Shown: positions 33,349-42,516, numbered from the stretch's first letter. The stretch is DNA of 64,000 nt from Aliitabrizicola sp031408575 (GCA_031408575.1 JANNWS010000208.1:1-64000), one strand, 5' to 3'. Made by a program: numbers and translations. Notes: generated from the sequence alone by a model not told the origin.

Positions 33349-34305
33349 TCATCCGTGGTGCAGCAAGGCCGCGGCGGTGGCTTCGTCTGTAACCAAGCCG
33401 TTGATTATCTTTGACTTCAAAGCACCAAAGATCGCTGGAACTTTGGATGCACCCGCAGCAATCCCGATTGAGGGCCGCTTCAGGCCCGGCATCACGCGCA
33501 CCCCACCGGTGCGGCGGTTCGTGCCAAAGTCGAGGTAATTTCCATCAGAATCGAACACCCAGCCTGCCACTTCGCCCGTCGCACCGCCGGCCTGCATCTC
33601 GTCCAGTTCGGCGCGGGACACAAAGCCATCCTTCAGCAGAGGCGCGTCATCTGACATCTGCCCGACTCCGACAAACACCACATCCGCATTGCTTGCGAGT
33701 TCCATCACGCGGCGCACGGGTGCCAAGGCGTGGAAAGCGGCATTCTCTTCGGCTGTAGGCGAAATGACCGGAACCGGCATCGGATAATGCGGGGCGTTCA
33801 CCTTGTCGGCGATGCGCATGACGACGTCGAAGAAACTGGCCGATCCATCCGGGGCGATGTTTCCATTCAGGCTGACCAGTCGGTGCTGCAAAGCCTCCAT
33901 CCGTTCCATGGCATCGACCATGCCGCGCAAGGCCCGTCCCGTGCCAAGAGCAATCGTCATTGGATCGGCCATCCCCAGAAACCGCTCCAGTTCCGCCGCC
34001 GCCGCCGGGGCGATCGCGCGAACCGGGTCTGCCTGCGGCCCGAGCGACGGCATCACCCGGACACGTCCGAGGCCAAAGCGATCTTTCAGCGCAGCTTCAA
34101 GATCGAGACAGGTCGAGATGCGGTGGTGAAGACGCACATGGATCAACCCATCGGCCATTGCCCGACTGACCAGCCTTTGCGCCCGCTGTCGCGAGATACC
34201 CAACTCGGCGGCGATCTGGTCCTGCGTCAATCCACCGACATAGGACAGCCACCCGGCGCGGGCGGCGTCATCTTGATTGTTTGCCTCGATGTCTGAACGG
34301 CTCAT
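33349..34305 (-). CDS. SorC/DeoR-type sugar-binding transcriptional regulator
   Basis: A 318-residue regulator: an N-terminal helix-turn-helix (LTQDQIAAELGISRQRAQRLVSRAMADGLI, about 26-55) and a C-terminal phosphosugar-binding SorC domain (residues 80-318). It lies directly upstream of the smo transporter genes, so it most likely controls polyol use, sensing a phosphorylated intermediate. It overlaps the HAD gene by 4 bp. Confidence 0.88.
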   Translation of the reverse strand: MSRSDIEANNQDDAARAGWLSYVGGLTQDQIAAELGISRQRAQRLVSRAMADGLIHVRLHHRISTCLDLEAALKDRFGLGRVRVMPSLGPQADPVRAIAPAAAAELERFLGMADPMTIALGTGRALRGMVDAMERMEALQHRLVSLNGNIAPDGSASFFDVVMRIADKVNAPHYPMPVPVISPTAEENAAFHALAPVRRVMELASNADVVFVGVGQMSDDAPLLKDGFVSRAELDEMQAGGATGEVAGWVFDSDGNYLDFGTNRRTGGVRVMPGLKRPSIGIAAGASKVPAIFGALKSKIINGLVTDEATAAALLHHG

Positions 34306-34967
34306 CTGTGTCTCTTTAAGTGCGGAGCAATCTGAAAGAACTCATCAAAATCCGCAAACCGGTGATGCGGCCGCGACTCCTGAGGCACCTCGAACGGTGT
34401 CGGTTTCATATGGCTTCCCCCGACAAAGTGCCAGACCTGCATCCCGGCCGCCAAACCTGCGCACAAACCCGGCAAGCTGTCTTCGATGACGATGCAGTCT
34501 TCGGGGGCCGTTTGCATGACAGCGGCCACATGCAAGAACAGGTCGGGGGCGGGTTTGCCATGCGGAACAAGGCTTGCGGTAAAAGTGACCGGACCCAGCC
34601 TGTCCCAAAGTTTGACACGGCGCAGCGACATTTCCACCCGTCGCGGGGACGAGGACGTGGCAACGGCAACCGGCAGCGCGAGATTGTCAAGAAAATCCGC
34701 AACTCCGGGCATGAGCGCCAATCGATCCTCGAATGCTGCAAGCAACTGGTTTCGATACTGTTCCTCGAAATCAGGCGAGAGGTCGAGCCCATAGTCCTTG
34801 CGGATCGTTTGCATCACGGCGGGATAGCTGCGCCCCAGGAAATGCCGCGCGACATAGGGCAAATCGACATCGACGCCAAGGCGTGCCAATTGATCAATCA
34901 GCATCTGAGCGCTGATCACTTCGCTGTCGATCAAGACGCCATCACAGTCAAGGATCACAAGTTTCAT
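34302..34967 (-). CDS. HAD-family phosphatase or phosphoglucomutase-like hydrolase
   Basis: A 221-residue haloacid-dehalogenase enzyme of the beta-phosphoglucomutase-like subgroup. Motif I is LDCDGVLIDSE (Asp7, Asp9), motif II is ATSSSPRR, and motif III/IV is CIVIEDSLPGLCAG. It probably dephosphorylates a sugar or polyol phosphate. It is the first gene of the smo cluster and overlaps the regulator by 4 bp; the phosphatase may also affect the inducer level. Exact substrate unknown. Confidence 0.85.
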   Translation of the reverse strand: MKLVILDCDGVLIDSEVISAQMLIDQLARLGVDVDLPYVARHFLGRSYPAVMQTIRKDYGLDLSPDFEEQYRNQLLAAFEDRLALMPGVADFLDNLALPVAVATSSSPRRVEMSLRRVKLWDRLGPVTFTASLVPHGKPAPDLFLHVAAVMQTAPEDCIVIEDSLPGLCAGLAAGMQVWHFVGGSHMKPTPFEVPQESRPHHRFADFDEFFQIAPHLKRHR

Positions 34968-35351
34968 ACTTCGTGTATAGGGCAGACACGGACGGTGCGC
35001 GACAGTTCACGCGCTACAGCCTGAGCGGGCAAGACATGGTTGGGTCTGGCCCAAGGCGAAAACAGCGATCCTCACGCGATGCTGAACGTCCTGCCTCTGC
35101 ATCCCCCAAGCAATCCGCTGATTTCGATGTATTGACCGTGACATTTTATAAATAATTCGTGGAGTTGATGGCTGCGAAGGGCGTATTTTACGGCCCCCCC
35201 CCCCCGGAGGATGCGGAGACGTAGCGGGCAGATCGGGTGGATTTCGCTCCTCGTGTGCGGTTGGACGTGATGGGGCAGTCAGCTTGCTTGCCCCCGTTTG
35301 ACGCGGACTACCCTTCCCTGCCGGATCAAGCGGATCGCAGGGGCACGGTCT
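34968..35351. other. Intergenic stretch with a 12-C run
   Basis: This 384 bp region has no credible gene. It contains an AT-rich patch around 35125-35160 and a homopolymer of 12 C at 35194-35205. Promoter elements for the HAD-smo operon should lie here, but no convincing -35/-10 pair reading minus was found. Confidence 0.5.
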
Positions 35352-36818
35352 TTACGGTGTGGCCATCGGTGCAACCGGCTGCTGGGCAGGGGGCAATTCC
35401 TCGGTCTGGGTGCGGGTGTCTCCTGTCCCCAGCCGGATGACCGTGACGCTGCATGCGGCCTGCGCCACGACGTGGCTGGAAACAGAGCCAAGGTAGCGCC
35501 GGGTGTTGGAATGGCCCCTGGCACCCATCAGGATATGGTCGACTTTGTTGGCGGTGGCGTGATCCACCAGCACCGCCCCCGGATCGCTGCCCTCCAGCAC
35601 AGCGCAGGTCAGCCGATCCTCTGGCAGGTCAAGTTCAGCCGCCCAGTGTTTCAGCCCGACAAGACGCGCCACATGCAAGTTGTTCCCCTGATCATCGGTG
35701 CTCTCGTCGATCATCAGACGTGACGTGCGGATTATGTTCACGCAAGCGACCCGGGCATCAGGCTGGATAAGCAACATGCGCTTAACCGACAGCCGCAGCC
35801 GCTCTGAAAGGGCCTCCATTGCGGGCGAGAGATCAACTGCAACCATCAGGATCGGCGCACGGTCCATCTGGGCGGACATGCTGGCGGGAGCGGAAAAGCC
35901 GCTGAAGCGGCGCATCTTGCGCCAGCGCCTGAACACCGTCAGGGCGCCATCAGCTTTCTGCTTGTGCCCCCGTTCGGTCAGTCGCACCTGCAACGGGTTC
36001 GACAGGTCAAAGTTCAATTGGGCCGCCGTTTGATACCGTTGCGCGGGATCAACCTCGAGGGCGCGCAGGATGATCTCTTGCAGCCATTCCGGAATCTCGG
36101 GGCGAAGCGCACGAGGTGGCACCGGATCTCGCCAGAGCCGACGACGAACGGCTTTCAGGCGTTCCGGCTCGCCAAACGGCTTTCGCCCCGTTGACAGCTC
36201 ATAGATCATTGCACCGAGGGCAAACAGATCGGACCGCAGATCGTTCCTCTGGCGCAAGTATTGTTCCGGGGCAATATAGGGGAATGTGCCCATCGGAATG
36301 ATGAATTCTTCGGCCAGAAGATCTGGCAGGTGATCATGCCGCGACAGACCGAAATCGACGCAGACCATCTCTCCCGTCGGGCGCTGCATGAAGTTCGCGG
36401 GTTTCAGGTCAAGGTGGATGACATGCTGCCTGTGCAGGGCATGCACGGCCGTCGCCATTCGTGCGAAAACCTCCAACACTTCCGACAGCGGGCGCGGCGC
36501 AGTCTGGAACAGCGCCAGAAGCGAGACCCCCGCAATGCGCTCGGTCACGATATAGGGCATCAGCTCAAAACCACCCTCGCCGATCACGCGCGGCACATGC
36601 GGGCCGGTCAGTCGCGGCATGATCATCTGCTCGACCTCGAACCCCACGATGGTTGGACCGTCATAGCCATCAAGGATGGTCGGAACCTTCATCACCATCG
36701 GCAGGCGGTGCAGTGGATGGCTGACCTCCCAGATTGTGGCAAATCCGCCGGTGTGAAGCTTTTCGCCCAAAGTGAAACCGTCGATCTGCAGTCCCGGCTC
36801 CGGTCTGGTTGGCATCAT
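35352..36818 (-). CDS. Serine/threonine protein kinase fused to universal stress protein domain
   Basis: A 488-residue two-domain protein. Residues 15-290 form a Hanks-type kinase: glycine loop LGEKLHTGGFATIW, Lys44, catalytic HLDLKPAN (135-142, so HLD instead of HRD), DFG at 155-157 and APE in YIAPEQY. Residues about 330-470 form a UspA domain ending with the ATP-loop pattern MGARGHSNTRRYLGSVSSHV. A linker with basic stretches joins them. No membrane anchor is seen, so it acts in the cytosol. The start is 1 bp after the phosphoesterase stop, a likely kinase/phosphatase operon. Confidence 0.92.
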   Translation of the reverse strand: MMPTRPEPGLQIDGFTLGEKLHTGGFATIWEVSHPLHRLPMVMKVPTILDGYDGPTIVGFEVEQMIMPRLTGPHVPRVIGEGGFELMPYIVTERIAGVSLLALFQTAPRPLSEVLEVFARMATAVHALHRQHVIHLDLKPANFMQRPTGEMVCVDFGLSRHDHLPDLLAEEFIIPMGTFPYIAPEQYLRQRNDLRSDLFALGAMIYELSTGRKPFGEPERLKAVRRRLWRDPVPPRALRPEIPEWLQEIILRALEVDPAQRYQTAAQLNFDLSNPLQVRLTERGHKQKADGALTVFRRWRKMRRFSGFSAPASMSAQMDRAPILMVAVDLSPAMEALSERLRLSVKRMLLIQPDARVACVNIIRTSRLMIDESTDDQGNNLHVARLVGLKHWAAELDLPEDRLTCAVLEGSDPGAVLVDHATANKVDHILMGARGHSNTRRYLGSVSSHVVAQAACSVTVIRLGTGDTRTQTEELPPAQQPVAPMATP

Positions 36819-36819
36819 C

Positions 36820-37563
36820 TCAACGTCCCCGGATCAAACGCAGCGCCAGCGTCTCGGGAAGTTCTGCGCTGCGCAATTTCTGCACTGTCGCCGCCGTGTC
36901 ATATGGCACGCGCCGAAATGTCAGTTCATTGGTCGCCCGATCCAGAATGGCGTAGCTTGCCAACGGAGATCCGTCGCGCGGTTGACCAACCGAGCCTACA
37001 ACGGCCAGCCACCGGCGGCTTTGCAGCAGGGGGATAGGCTTGCCTATCGGAAAATCAATCTGCCGCACACGCCCGGCCAGATCGCGGTGTATGAGGGCCG
37101 GGATGTGGACGTGTCCACAGAAAATCAGCCGCTCGGTGCAAACCCTGAAACTCGGCATCGCCTTGTGGGCACTGGTCACATAAATCCAGTCGGCCGAGGT
37201 ATGGGCGCTGGCATGGACGAACAGCATATCTTCGTCGCTTTGGCGCAAGGGAAGCTGCGCAAGGAATTGCTTCTCCGCCGCGGTCAATTGCTTGGCCGCC
37301 CAAACAATCGCTGCGCGGGCGTCAGCGGTAAAGCTGGCATCTGGCCCGTCGACCGCTGCCTCGTCATGGTTGCCTTTCACACAGATCGCGCCCTTTGACA
37401 CAAGGTCGGCGACGCGGTCCACGCAGGGGGCCGGATCGGGACCATAGCCGACGATATCACCCAGAATGGCAAAACGGCCCACCGAACAGGCAGTCGCATC
37501 GGCCAGCACCGCCCCAAGCGCCTCCAGGTTCGCGTGTATGTCTGTCAGTATCGCAATACGCAT
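36820..37563 (-). CDS. Calcineurin-like metallophosphoesterase
   Basis: A 247-residue binuclear metal phosphoesterase. Motifs in order: LTDIHANLEAL (DxH), LGDIVGYGPDP (GDxxxxG), KGNHDEA (GNHD), VHASAH and CGHVHIP (GHxH). The start at 37563 (MRIAILTDIH) is the family start; 13 further codons upstream are open. It may reverse the adjacent kinase as a PP2A/lambda-like protein phosphatase, or cleave cyclic nucleotides or other phosphodiesters. Stop and kinase start are 1 bp apart. Confidence 0.88.
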   Translation of the reverse strand: MRIAILTDIHANLEALGAVLADATACSVGRFAILGDIVGYGPDPAPCVDRVADLVSKGAICVKGNHDEAAVDGPDASFTADARAAIVWAAKQLTAAEKQFLAQLPLRQSDEDMLFVHASAHTSADWIYVTSAHKAMPSFRVCTERLIFCGHVHIPALIHRDLAGRVRQIDFPIGKPIPLLQSRRWLAVVGSVGQPRDGSPLASYAILDRATNELTFRRVPYDTAATVQKLRSAELPETLALRLIRGR

Positions 37564-38053
37564 TCTGGTCTCGTTGCGCCCGAGGGCTTTTGTCTGTTGC
37601 ACTGCAACGCTGCTAACATCGCGCCAAGCGGGCTGCCGTGATCTGGGTCAAACCATCGGCAACTCCGCAAATACCACCCGGAACACGGCAGTAGCACTGA
37701 CTGCCGATCCGGCCCCTCGATACATCGTACTGCCCCCAACTCCGTGCGGGAGGGCGGCGTATCAGAGTCGGAAAGGGTATTCCTCGGATGGCCACACTGT
37801 CAGTGCCTTGCAACTGTCCTGGCCGACCAGCAGTCAACGCTGCTGTTGCCGCCTAATGTTCAGTATCATTTTTCAGCCTATCAGGCGCGTCGCGCCACCC
37901 GAAGTCAGAAAGCTGTTGCCAGGCCAGAGCCGCGCACGCACGGCCGCACCCAGCACTTGATCAGCCGTCGCACGTTCGACCCAGCGGACCGCAGCCGTGT
38001 GGCGCGCGGCCCGGTGGCCGGTGTCGACAGAGTGCGTGCTGAAGCAAAGGCGC
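37564..38053. other. Gene-free 490 bp stretch
   Basis: No ORF here resembles a known family. A palindromic TGTTGCACTGCAACGCTGC segment near 37598-37615 and several CCGGC-rich repeats are seen, but no clear promoter. It could hold the promoter of the phosphoesterase-kinase operon or a decayed gene. I looked for acetate kinase remnants because a phosphotransacetylase-like gene adjoins; none was visible. Confidence 0.5.
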
Positions 38054-39013
38054 CTATCGGGGTGGTTTTGAGCGTTCGTGCCGGGCGACCAGCACCGCCA
38101 CGGCGCAGGATGCCAGCCGCGACAACAGACCATCGGCGCGGCTGGTCAGGATGATCGGAACCCGCGCGCCCATCACGATGCCGGCTGATTGCGCACTGGC
38201 CAGATATGTCAGTTGTTTGGCGATCATGTTTCCGGCTTCGATGTTCGGCGCGATCAGCACATCCGCCACGCCGGCCACGGAAGACTCGATATGCTTCATT
38301 TCGGTGGCGGTTTTCGAAATGGCGTTGTCAAACGCCAGCGGCCCGTCCACCAACCCGCCGATGATCTGGCCGCGATCCGCCATCTTGGCCAGAGCGGCCG
38401 CATCAATCGTGGCCGCCATCTCCGGCTGGACGGTTTCCACTGCTGCCAGAACCGCCACGCGTGGCTGGACGGTGCCCAAGGCCAGCGCGCAGTCGATTGC
38501 ATTCTGGACGATGTCCAGTTTTGTTGCCAGATCAGGGGCCACATTGACCGCCGCATCACTGATGAACAACGGGCGTGGATAGGTCGGCACATCGAACACG
38601 AATACATGGCTCATCCGGCGGTCGGTGCGCAGACCGGTGTCGCGGTAAATCGCTGCGGCCATCAACTCATCCGTGTGCAGGCTGCCTTTCATGATCGCAT
38701 CAACCGATCCGGCGCGGGCCAATTCGCAGGCGGCCTTGGCGGCGGCGTGACTGTGGGCGGTGTCGATCATCTCGACCCCGCTCAGATCCTCGCCAGCCTG
38801 TGCCGCCGCCGCCAGAATCTTGGCCCTTGGGCCAATCAGCACCGGCACAATCAGCCGCAGGCGGAAAGCCTCCATCGCGCCGCAAAGGGAGACCGCATCA
38901 CAAGGATGCACGATGGCCACGCGAACCGGCGAAAGCGATGTTACCAGCGATAACAGCCGGTCAAGTTGCGAGCGCAGGGCGGGGTCGGTTGCCGGATCAT
39001 CGAAAGCAGTCAT
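38054..39013 (-). CDS. Phosphate acetyl/butyryltransferase-family protein
   Basis: A 319-residue acyltransferase of the Pta/Ptb family, which converts acyl-CoA plus phosphate to acyl phosphate. Features are VAIVHPCDA, DAIMKGSLHTDELM, SHVFVFDVPTYPRPLFISDAAVNVAPDL and DVLIAPNIEAGNMIAKQL. Length fits the short Ptb/Pta-C form. It lies 24 bp after the alcohol dehydrogenase gene, so the two are probably co-transcribed. The kinase that would use the acyl phosphate is not in the window. Confidence 0.87.
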   Translation of the reverse strand: MTAFDDPATDPALRSQLDRLLSLVTSLSPVRVAIVHPCDAVSLCGAMEAFRLRLIVPVLIGPRAKILAAAAQAGEDLSGVEMIDTAHSHAAAKAACELARAGSVDAIMKGSLHTDELMAAAIYRDTGLRTDRRMSHVFVFDVPTYPRPLFISDAAVNVAPDLATKLDIVQNAIDCALALGTVQPRVAVLAAVETVQPEMAATIDAAALAKMADRGQIIGGLVDGPLAFDNAISKTATEMKHIESSVAGVADVLIAPNIEAGNMIAKQLTYLASAQSAGIVMGARVPIILTSRADGLLSRLASCAVAVLVARHERSKPPR

Positions 39014-39037
39014 TGCGGCGGGGCTTTCAGCGTCGTT

Positions 39038-40111
39038 TCACGGCGTGATAGCCACTTTGAACACCCCGTCGCGCTGATGACTGAACAGCTCGTAAGCTTT
39101 TTCGATATCATCCAGCTTGAACCGGTGTGTCACCATAGCGCCCAGATCGACCCGCCCGGTTTCGATGATCGCCATCAGGCGGCGCATCCGTTCCTTGCCG
39201 CCCGGACACAACGAGGTGACGATCGTATGATCGCCCAAACCGGCGGCGAAGGCCCCGGCAGGGATTGTCAGATCGCCGGAGTATACCCCGAGACTGGACA
39301 GGGTACCGCCGGGACGCAGCACGCGCAGGCAGGACTCGAATGTGCCTTGGGTGCCCAACGCCTCGATTGCAACATCAACGCCGCGACCGGCCGTCAGGCG
39401 CATGATCTCTTCGACCGGATCAACCTTGCTGAAATCCACAACGTAATCAGCGCCAAGTCGTTTTGCCATTGCCAGCCGGTTGGGCAGGGCATCAACGGCG
39501 ATAATGGTCGAAGCACCCATCAGCTTGGCCCCTGCGGTCGCACACAGACCAATAGGCCCCTGCGCAAAGATTGCCACCATGTCGCCGATCCTGATCCCCG
39601 CCCTTTCCGCACCACTGAACCCGGTCGACATGATATCAGGGCACATCAGAACCTGCTCGTCCGTCAGGTTGTCGGGCACCGGTGAAAGATTGCTCATCGC
39701 ATCCGGCACCAGCAGGTATTCGGCTTGGGCCCCGTCAATCGTGTTGCCGAACCTCCAGCCACCCATTGCCTTCCAGCCGTGCGCTGTTCCGTGCCCGTCC
39801 TGCGAGGCCTGTCCGCACTGGCAGGCATTGCTGTGCCCGCTGGGTGTGATCGCCCCTGCAATCACCCGCTGCCCTTCGTTGAAACCCGTAACGGCGGAGC
39901 CGAGTCTTTCGATGACGCCGACCGGCTCGTGGCCGATGGTCAAGCCGCGCACCACCGGATACTCGCCCTTCAGGATATGCACGTCGGTGCCGCAGATCGT
40001 TGTGGTCGTGATCTGGATCAGCGCGTCAAGCGGCCCGACATTCGGGACCCGCTTGTCCTCCAGCACGATACGTCCGGGTTCAACGAAAACGGCGGCTTTC
40101 ATCATTTGCAT
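39038..40111 (-). CDS. Zinc-dependent alcohol dehydrogenase
   Basis: A 357-residue medium-chain dehydrogenase. The catalytic zinc region is CGTDVHILKGEYP and GHEPVG, and the cofactor-binding motif is FAQGPIGLCATAGAKLMG. The usual four-Cys structural zinc lobe is degenerate (NACQCGQASQDGHGT), close to the Clostridium/Thermoanaerobacter secondary alcohol dehydrogenase branch. It could interconvert acetaldehyde or small ketones with alcohols. Its pairing with a Pta-like gene suggests a fermentative or low-oxygen role. Confidence 0.87.
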   Translation of the reverse strand: MQMMKAAVFVEPGRIVLEDKRVPNVGPLDALIQITTTTICGTDVHILKGEYPVVRGLTIGHEPVGVIERLGSAVTGFNEGQRVIAGAITPSGHSNACQCGQASQDGHGTAHGWKAMGGWRFGNTIDGAQAEYLLVPDAMSNLSPVPDNLTDEQVLMCPDIMSTGFSGAERAGIRIGDMVAIFAQGPIGLCATAGAKLMGASTIIAVDALPNRLAMAKRLGADYVVDFSKVDPVEEIMRLTAGRGVDVAIEALGTQGTFESCLRVLRPGGTLSSLGVYSGDLTIPAGAFAAGLGDHTIVTSLCPGGKERMRRLMAIIETGRVDLGAMVTHRFKLDDIEKAYELFSHQRDGVFKVAITP

Positions 40112-40643
40112 GGTGGTGTTCCTTTGAGTTCACATTGGCCTGTCTCGCACTCGACAGTCTTGGGTTTTTGGGGATGTTACAAATTTGGTGTGACAGCACG
40201 ATCGGCATTTGCACCGACATGCGCCGCAAGGCAGGCCGGGTTCCCATCCGGGCAGGTGTCGAGCGGCCTCAGGATCTGCCATGGCACGGGTTTGCCGCCT
40301 TTCTAATAAGGCTCACAATGCAGAAACATCCCCCCGTGGTGTTGCACCTGCATTGCCGCGAGGAGTGAAATTCACGAAAATTCGCGGTCAGACGGAACCC
40401 GCTGGAACAAACCTAGCGGCCTTTCCGGGTCGGGACCCTGACATGGATCAAAGCGAGTCAAGAATCTTTCGGTTAACGGAACAAGTCCCGAAAACAGTAC
40501 CGGATCGCCAGACAGCCGCACGGGGAGCAGTCCCTGTCACATGGCGTTCCTGTGCTGGACATTGCGCTTCAGCCCAGCACCCCTTGCCCTTCGCGGCCGG
40601 CCGCGCGACCTTGGCGCAGGTCAGCGATAGCGGAGGATAAGCC
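40112..40643. other. Intergenic stretch between divergent alcohol dehydrogenase and SDR genes
   Basis: 532 bp without a credible gene. It holds the FNR-like box at 40438-40451 and an AT-rich patch around 40165-40200 that could serve the minus-strand operon. No terminator or repeat of the families seen elsewhere was found. Confidence 0.5.
40438..40451. promoter_or_regulatory. FNR/CRP-type box CTGACATGGATCAA
   Basis: CTGAC-N4-ATCAA fits the FnrL-type consensus TTGAY-N4-RTCAA at all but the first position. It lies 193 bp upstream of the SDR and 327 bp upstream of the alcohol dehydrogenase. The distance to either start is large, so this is only a candidate for oxygen-responsive control. Confidence 0.35.
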
Positions 40644-41492
40644 ATGACGCATCCAGCAATCAGGCGCGGCGCGGTTGCCGTGGTCACCGGGGGGGCGTCG
40701 GGGATCGGGCTGGCGGCGGCGTGCCGTTTTGCGGCGCTGGGTCTGCGGGTCTGCATCGCCGATCTGGGGGCTGCGCGGCTGGACCATGCCGCGGGGCTGC
40801 TGCGGGCCGCGGGCGCGGTTGAAGCGGATGTTCTGACAGTGGAGGCGGATGTCAGCCGTCTGGATGATGTGCAGGCGCTGGAGCAGCAGGTTTCAGCCCA
40901 GTTCGGCGGCGCAGATGTTCTGCTGAACAATGCTGGCATTCAGCCGGGCAGCGACATGTATGGCCCGGCCGAAAACTGGGCGCGGGTGCTGGGCGTGAAC
41001 CTGTGGGGGGTCATTCAGGGCTGTCAGGTTTTCGTGCCGGGCATGATCGTGCGGGGCAAGCCGGGTCTGATCATCAATACCGGATCAAAGCAGGGCATCA
41101 CCACGCCGCCCGGCGATCCGGCTTACAACGTGTCCAAAGCGGGGGTGAAGGTGTTCACCGAAGCGCTGGCGCATGATCTGCGCGGCACTGCCGGGGGACG
41201 GCTGACCGCGCATCTGCTGATACCGGGGTTCGTGTTCACCGAACTGACGGCACAGGGGCGGACCGAGAAGCCTGCGGCAGCGTGGACACCCGAACAGACA
41301 GTGGATTTCATGCTGGAGCGGTTGGGCTTTGGCGACTTCTACATCCTTTGCCCCGACAATGATGTGCTGCGCCGTCTGGATGAGCGACGTATCCTGTGGG
41401 CGGCGGGGGACATTGTCGAGAACCGGCCAGCCCTGTCGCGCTGGCACCCCGATCACGCAGCGGCGTTTGCGGCCTATCTTGCCAAGGGCTGA
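40644..41492 (+). CDS. SDR-family oxidoreductase
   Basis: A 282-residue classical SDR. It has VTGGASGIGLAAA (14-26), NNAGIQPGS, the catalytic INTGSKQGITTPPGDPAYNVSKAG (Ser, Tyr-x-x-x-Lys), and a longer C-terminal extension than usual (about 60 residues after the core). Substrate unknown. It stands alone, divergent from the alcohol dehydrogenase operon, with GGAGG just before the ATG. Confidence 0.85.
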   Translation: MTHPAIRRGAVAVVTGGASGIGLAAACRFAALGLRVCIADLGAARLDHAAGLLRAAGAVEADVLTVEADVSRLDDVQALEQQVSAQFGGADVLLNNAGIQPGSDMYGPAENWARVLGVNLWGVIQGCQVFVPGMIVRGKPGLIINTGSKQGITTPPGDPAYNVSKAGVKVFTEALAHDLRGTAGGRLTAHLLIPGFVFTELTAQGRTEKPAAAWTPEQTVDFMLERLGFGDFYILCPDNDVLRRLDERRILWAAGDIVENRPALSRWHPDHAAAFAAYLAKG

Positions 41493-41533
41493 CAGGGGAC
41501 GGGCAGGGCGTGGCCTGCGCCCCGTTCGTCAGG

Positions 41534-42181
41534 CTATTCTCGGCAGGCGTAGACGGCGCTGCCGACCACAACGACCGTGACCGCCGTCGCGGTAAGGGTG
41601 GCGGGGGCTGTAAGTACTGACAGCGCGCTGGCACCAAGCGAGGCGAATGCGCCCGACAGGTAGCTTGCCGGGCCGGTCAGGATGACCGCGCCCGAGCCGC
41701 TTGTGATTGCACTGACCCCGGCGGCTGTGGCGGCAGCTTCGACGCCCGACGCAACGCCGGTGCCGAGGCCCGCGATGGCAAGAGCGGAATCCTTGGTGGC
41801 AATGACATGCTGGCACAGGCTTTTGCCCGGCTCTTTGCAGATCAGGTGTGAATTGCGCCGCCCCACAGCGACCCCGGAATAGGTTTCTTGCCCCGGATCG
41901 TATTGCAGACAGAAGGGTTCCATCTGGGCATAGGTCACGCCCGGAGTCATGTCGTTCAGGATCGCGGTAAGGGTAACGAAGCCAGGGCATTCGATGGCGT
42001 CCGGCCCGCCGAAGGTCTTTTCCCTGATCGAGATATTGGCGCGCACGTTCGGCTCTTCGGGATCATAGACCAGCGCACGGCGGTCGCCGCCAATCGAAGT
42101 GAGGCAGGCCACCTCTTCGGCATTGGCGCGGAAAGCAACCAGCGCAAGGGAGAGGCAAACGAGGGTGAGCAGACAGCGCAT
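41534..42181 (-). CDS. Secreted hypothetical protein with Gly/Ala-rich hydrophobic tail
   Basis: I do not recognise this 215-residue protein. A signal peptide is clear (MRCLLTLVCLSLALVAFRANA). Residues 22-125 contain five to six cysteines that could pair as disulfides in the periplasm. From about residue 130 to the end the sequence is almost only Ala, Gly, Ser, Thr and Val with two hydrophobic stretches, like a glycine-zipper membrane segment. It ends in ACRE. The convergent SDR gene ends 41 bp away. Confidence 0.6.
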   Translation of the reverse strand: MRCLLTLVCLSLALVAFRANAEEVACLTSIGGDRRALVYDPEEPNVRANISIREKTFGGPDAIECPGFVTLTAILNDMTPGVTYAQMEPFCLQYDPGQETYSGVAVGRRNSHLICKEPGKSLCQHVIATKDSALAIAGLGTGVASGVEAAATAAGVSAITSGSGAVILTGPASYLSGAFASLGASALSVLTAPATLTATAVTVVVVGSAVYACRE

Positions 42182-42516
42182 TGCGGGGCTTTCGGTTTTA
42201 CCGGCGCGTTATTTCCTGAATAGAAGCACTTTTCAATGCGCGATGATCCATGCGGGCCGGTTTGCGCCGAGCCGATCCTTGCTGCGGGACCGGTGGCCCT
42301 GCGCGGATAGGCGCGGGGTGCCACGGGTCGCGCTGTGAGAATGCGCGCGAAGGCTGGCAGCGACCGCAGGTTCGTGGTGGTCCCCGCCTTCACAGTAGGG
42401 ACGCAAGGCTTCGTGCGCGGTTTGCAGGTTCAGCGCGGGAATGACCGGCTGCGCGCGCGAAAAGCGGTTGGTGCGCCGGCGTGCCGGGCCGTGCAAGCGG
42501 CGGGTGCGCGGGCCGC
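42182..42516. other. Gene-free stretch upstream of the hypothetical gene
   Basis: 335 bp between the hemE stop and the start of the secreted hypothetical gene. Short open frames exist on both strands but none has a plausible ribosome site or family match. Codon pattern is not that of neighbouring genes. No repeat or terminator was recognised. Confidence 0.5.

Noticed and set aside
37744..38154. 136-residue plus-strand ORF and an opposing 86-residue ORF
   Set aside because: No family resemblance, overlaps the end of the phosphotransacetylase-like gene on the other strand, poor codon pattern.
40281..40295. TGGCAC-N4-TTGC sequence resembling a sigma-54 promoter
   Set aside because: The GG to GC spacing is one base too short for a -24/-12 promoter.
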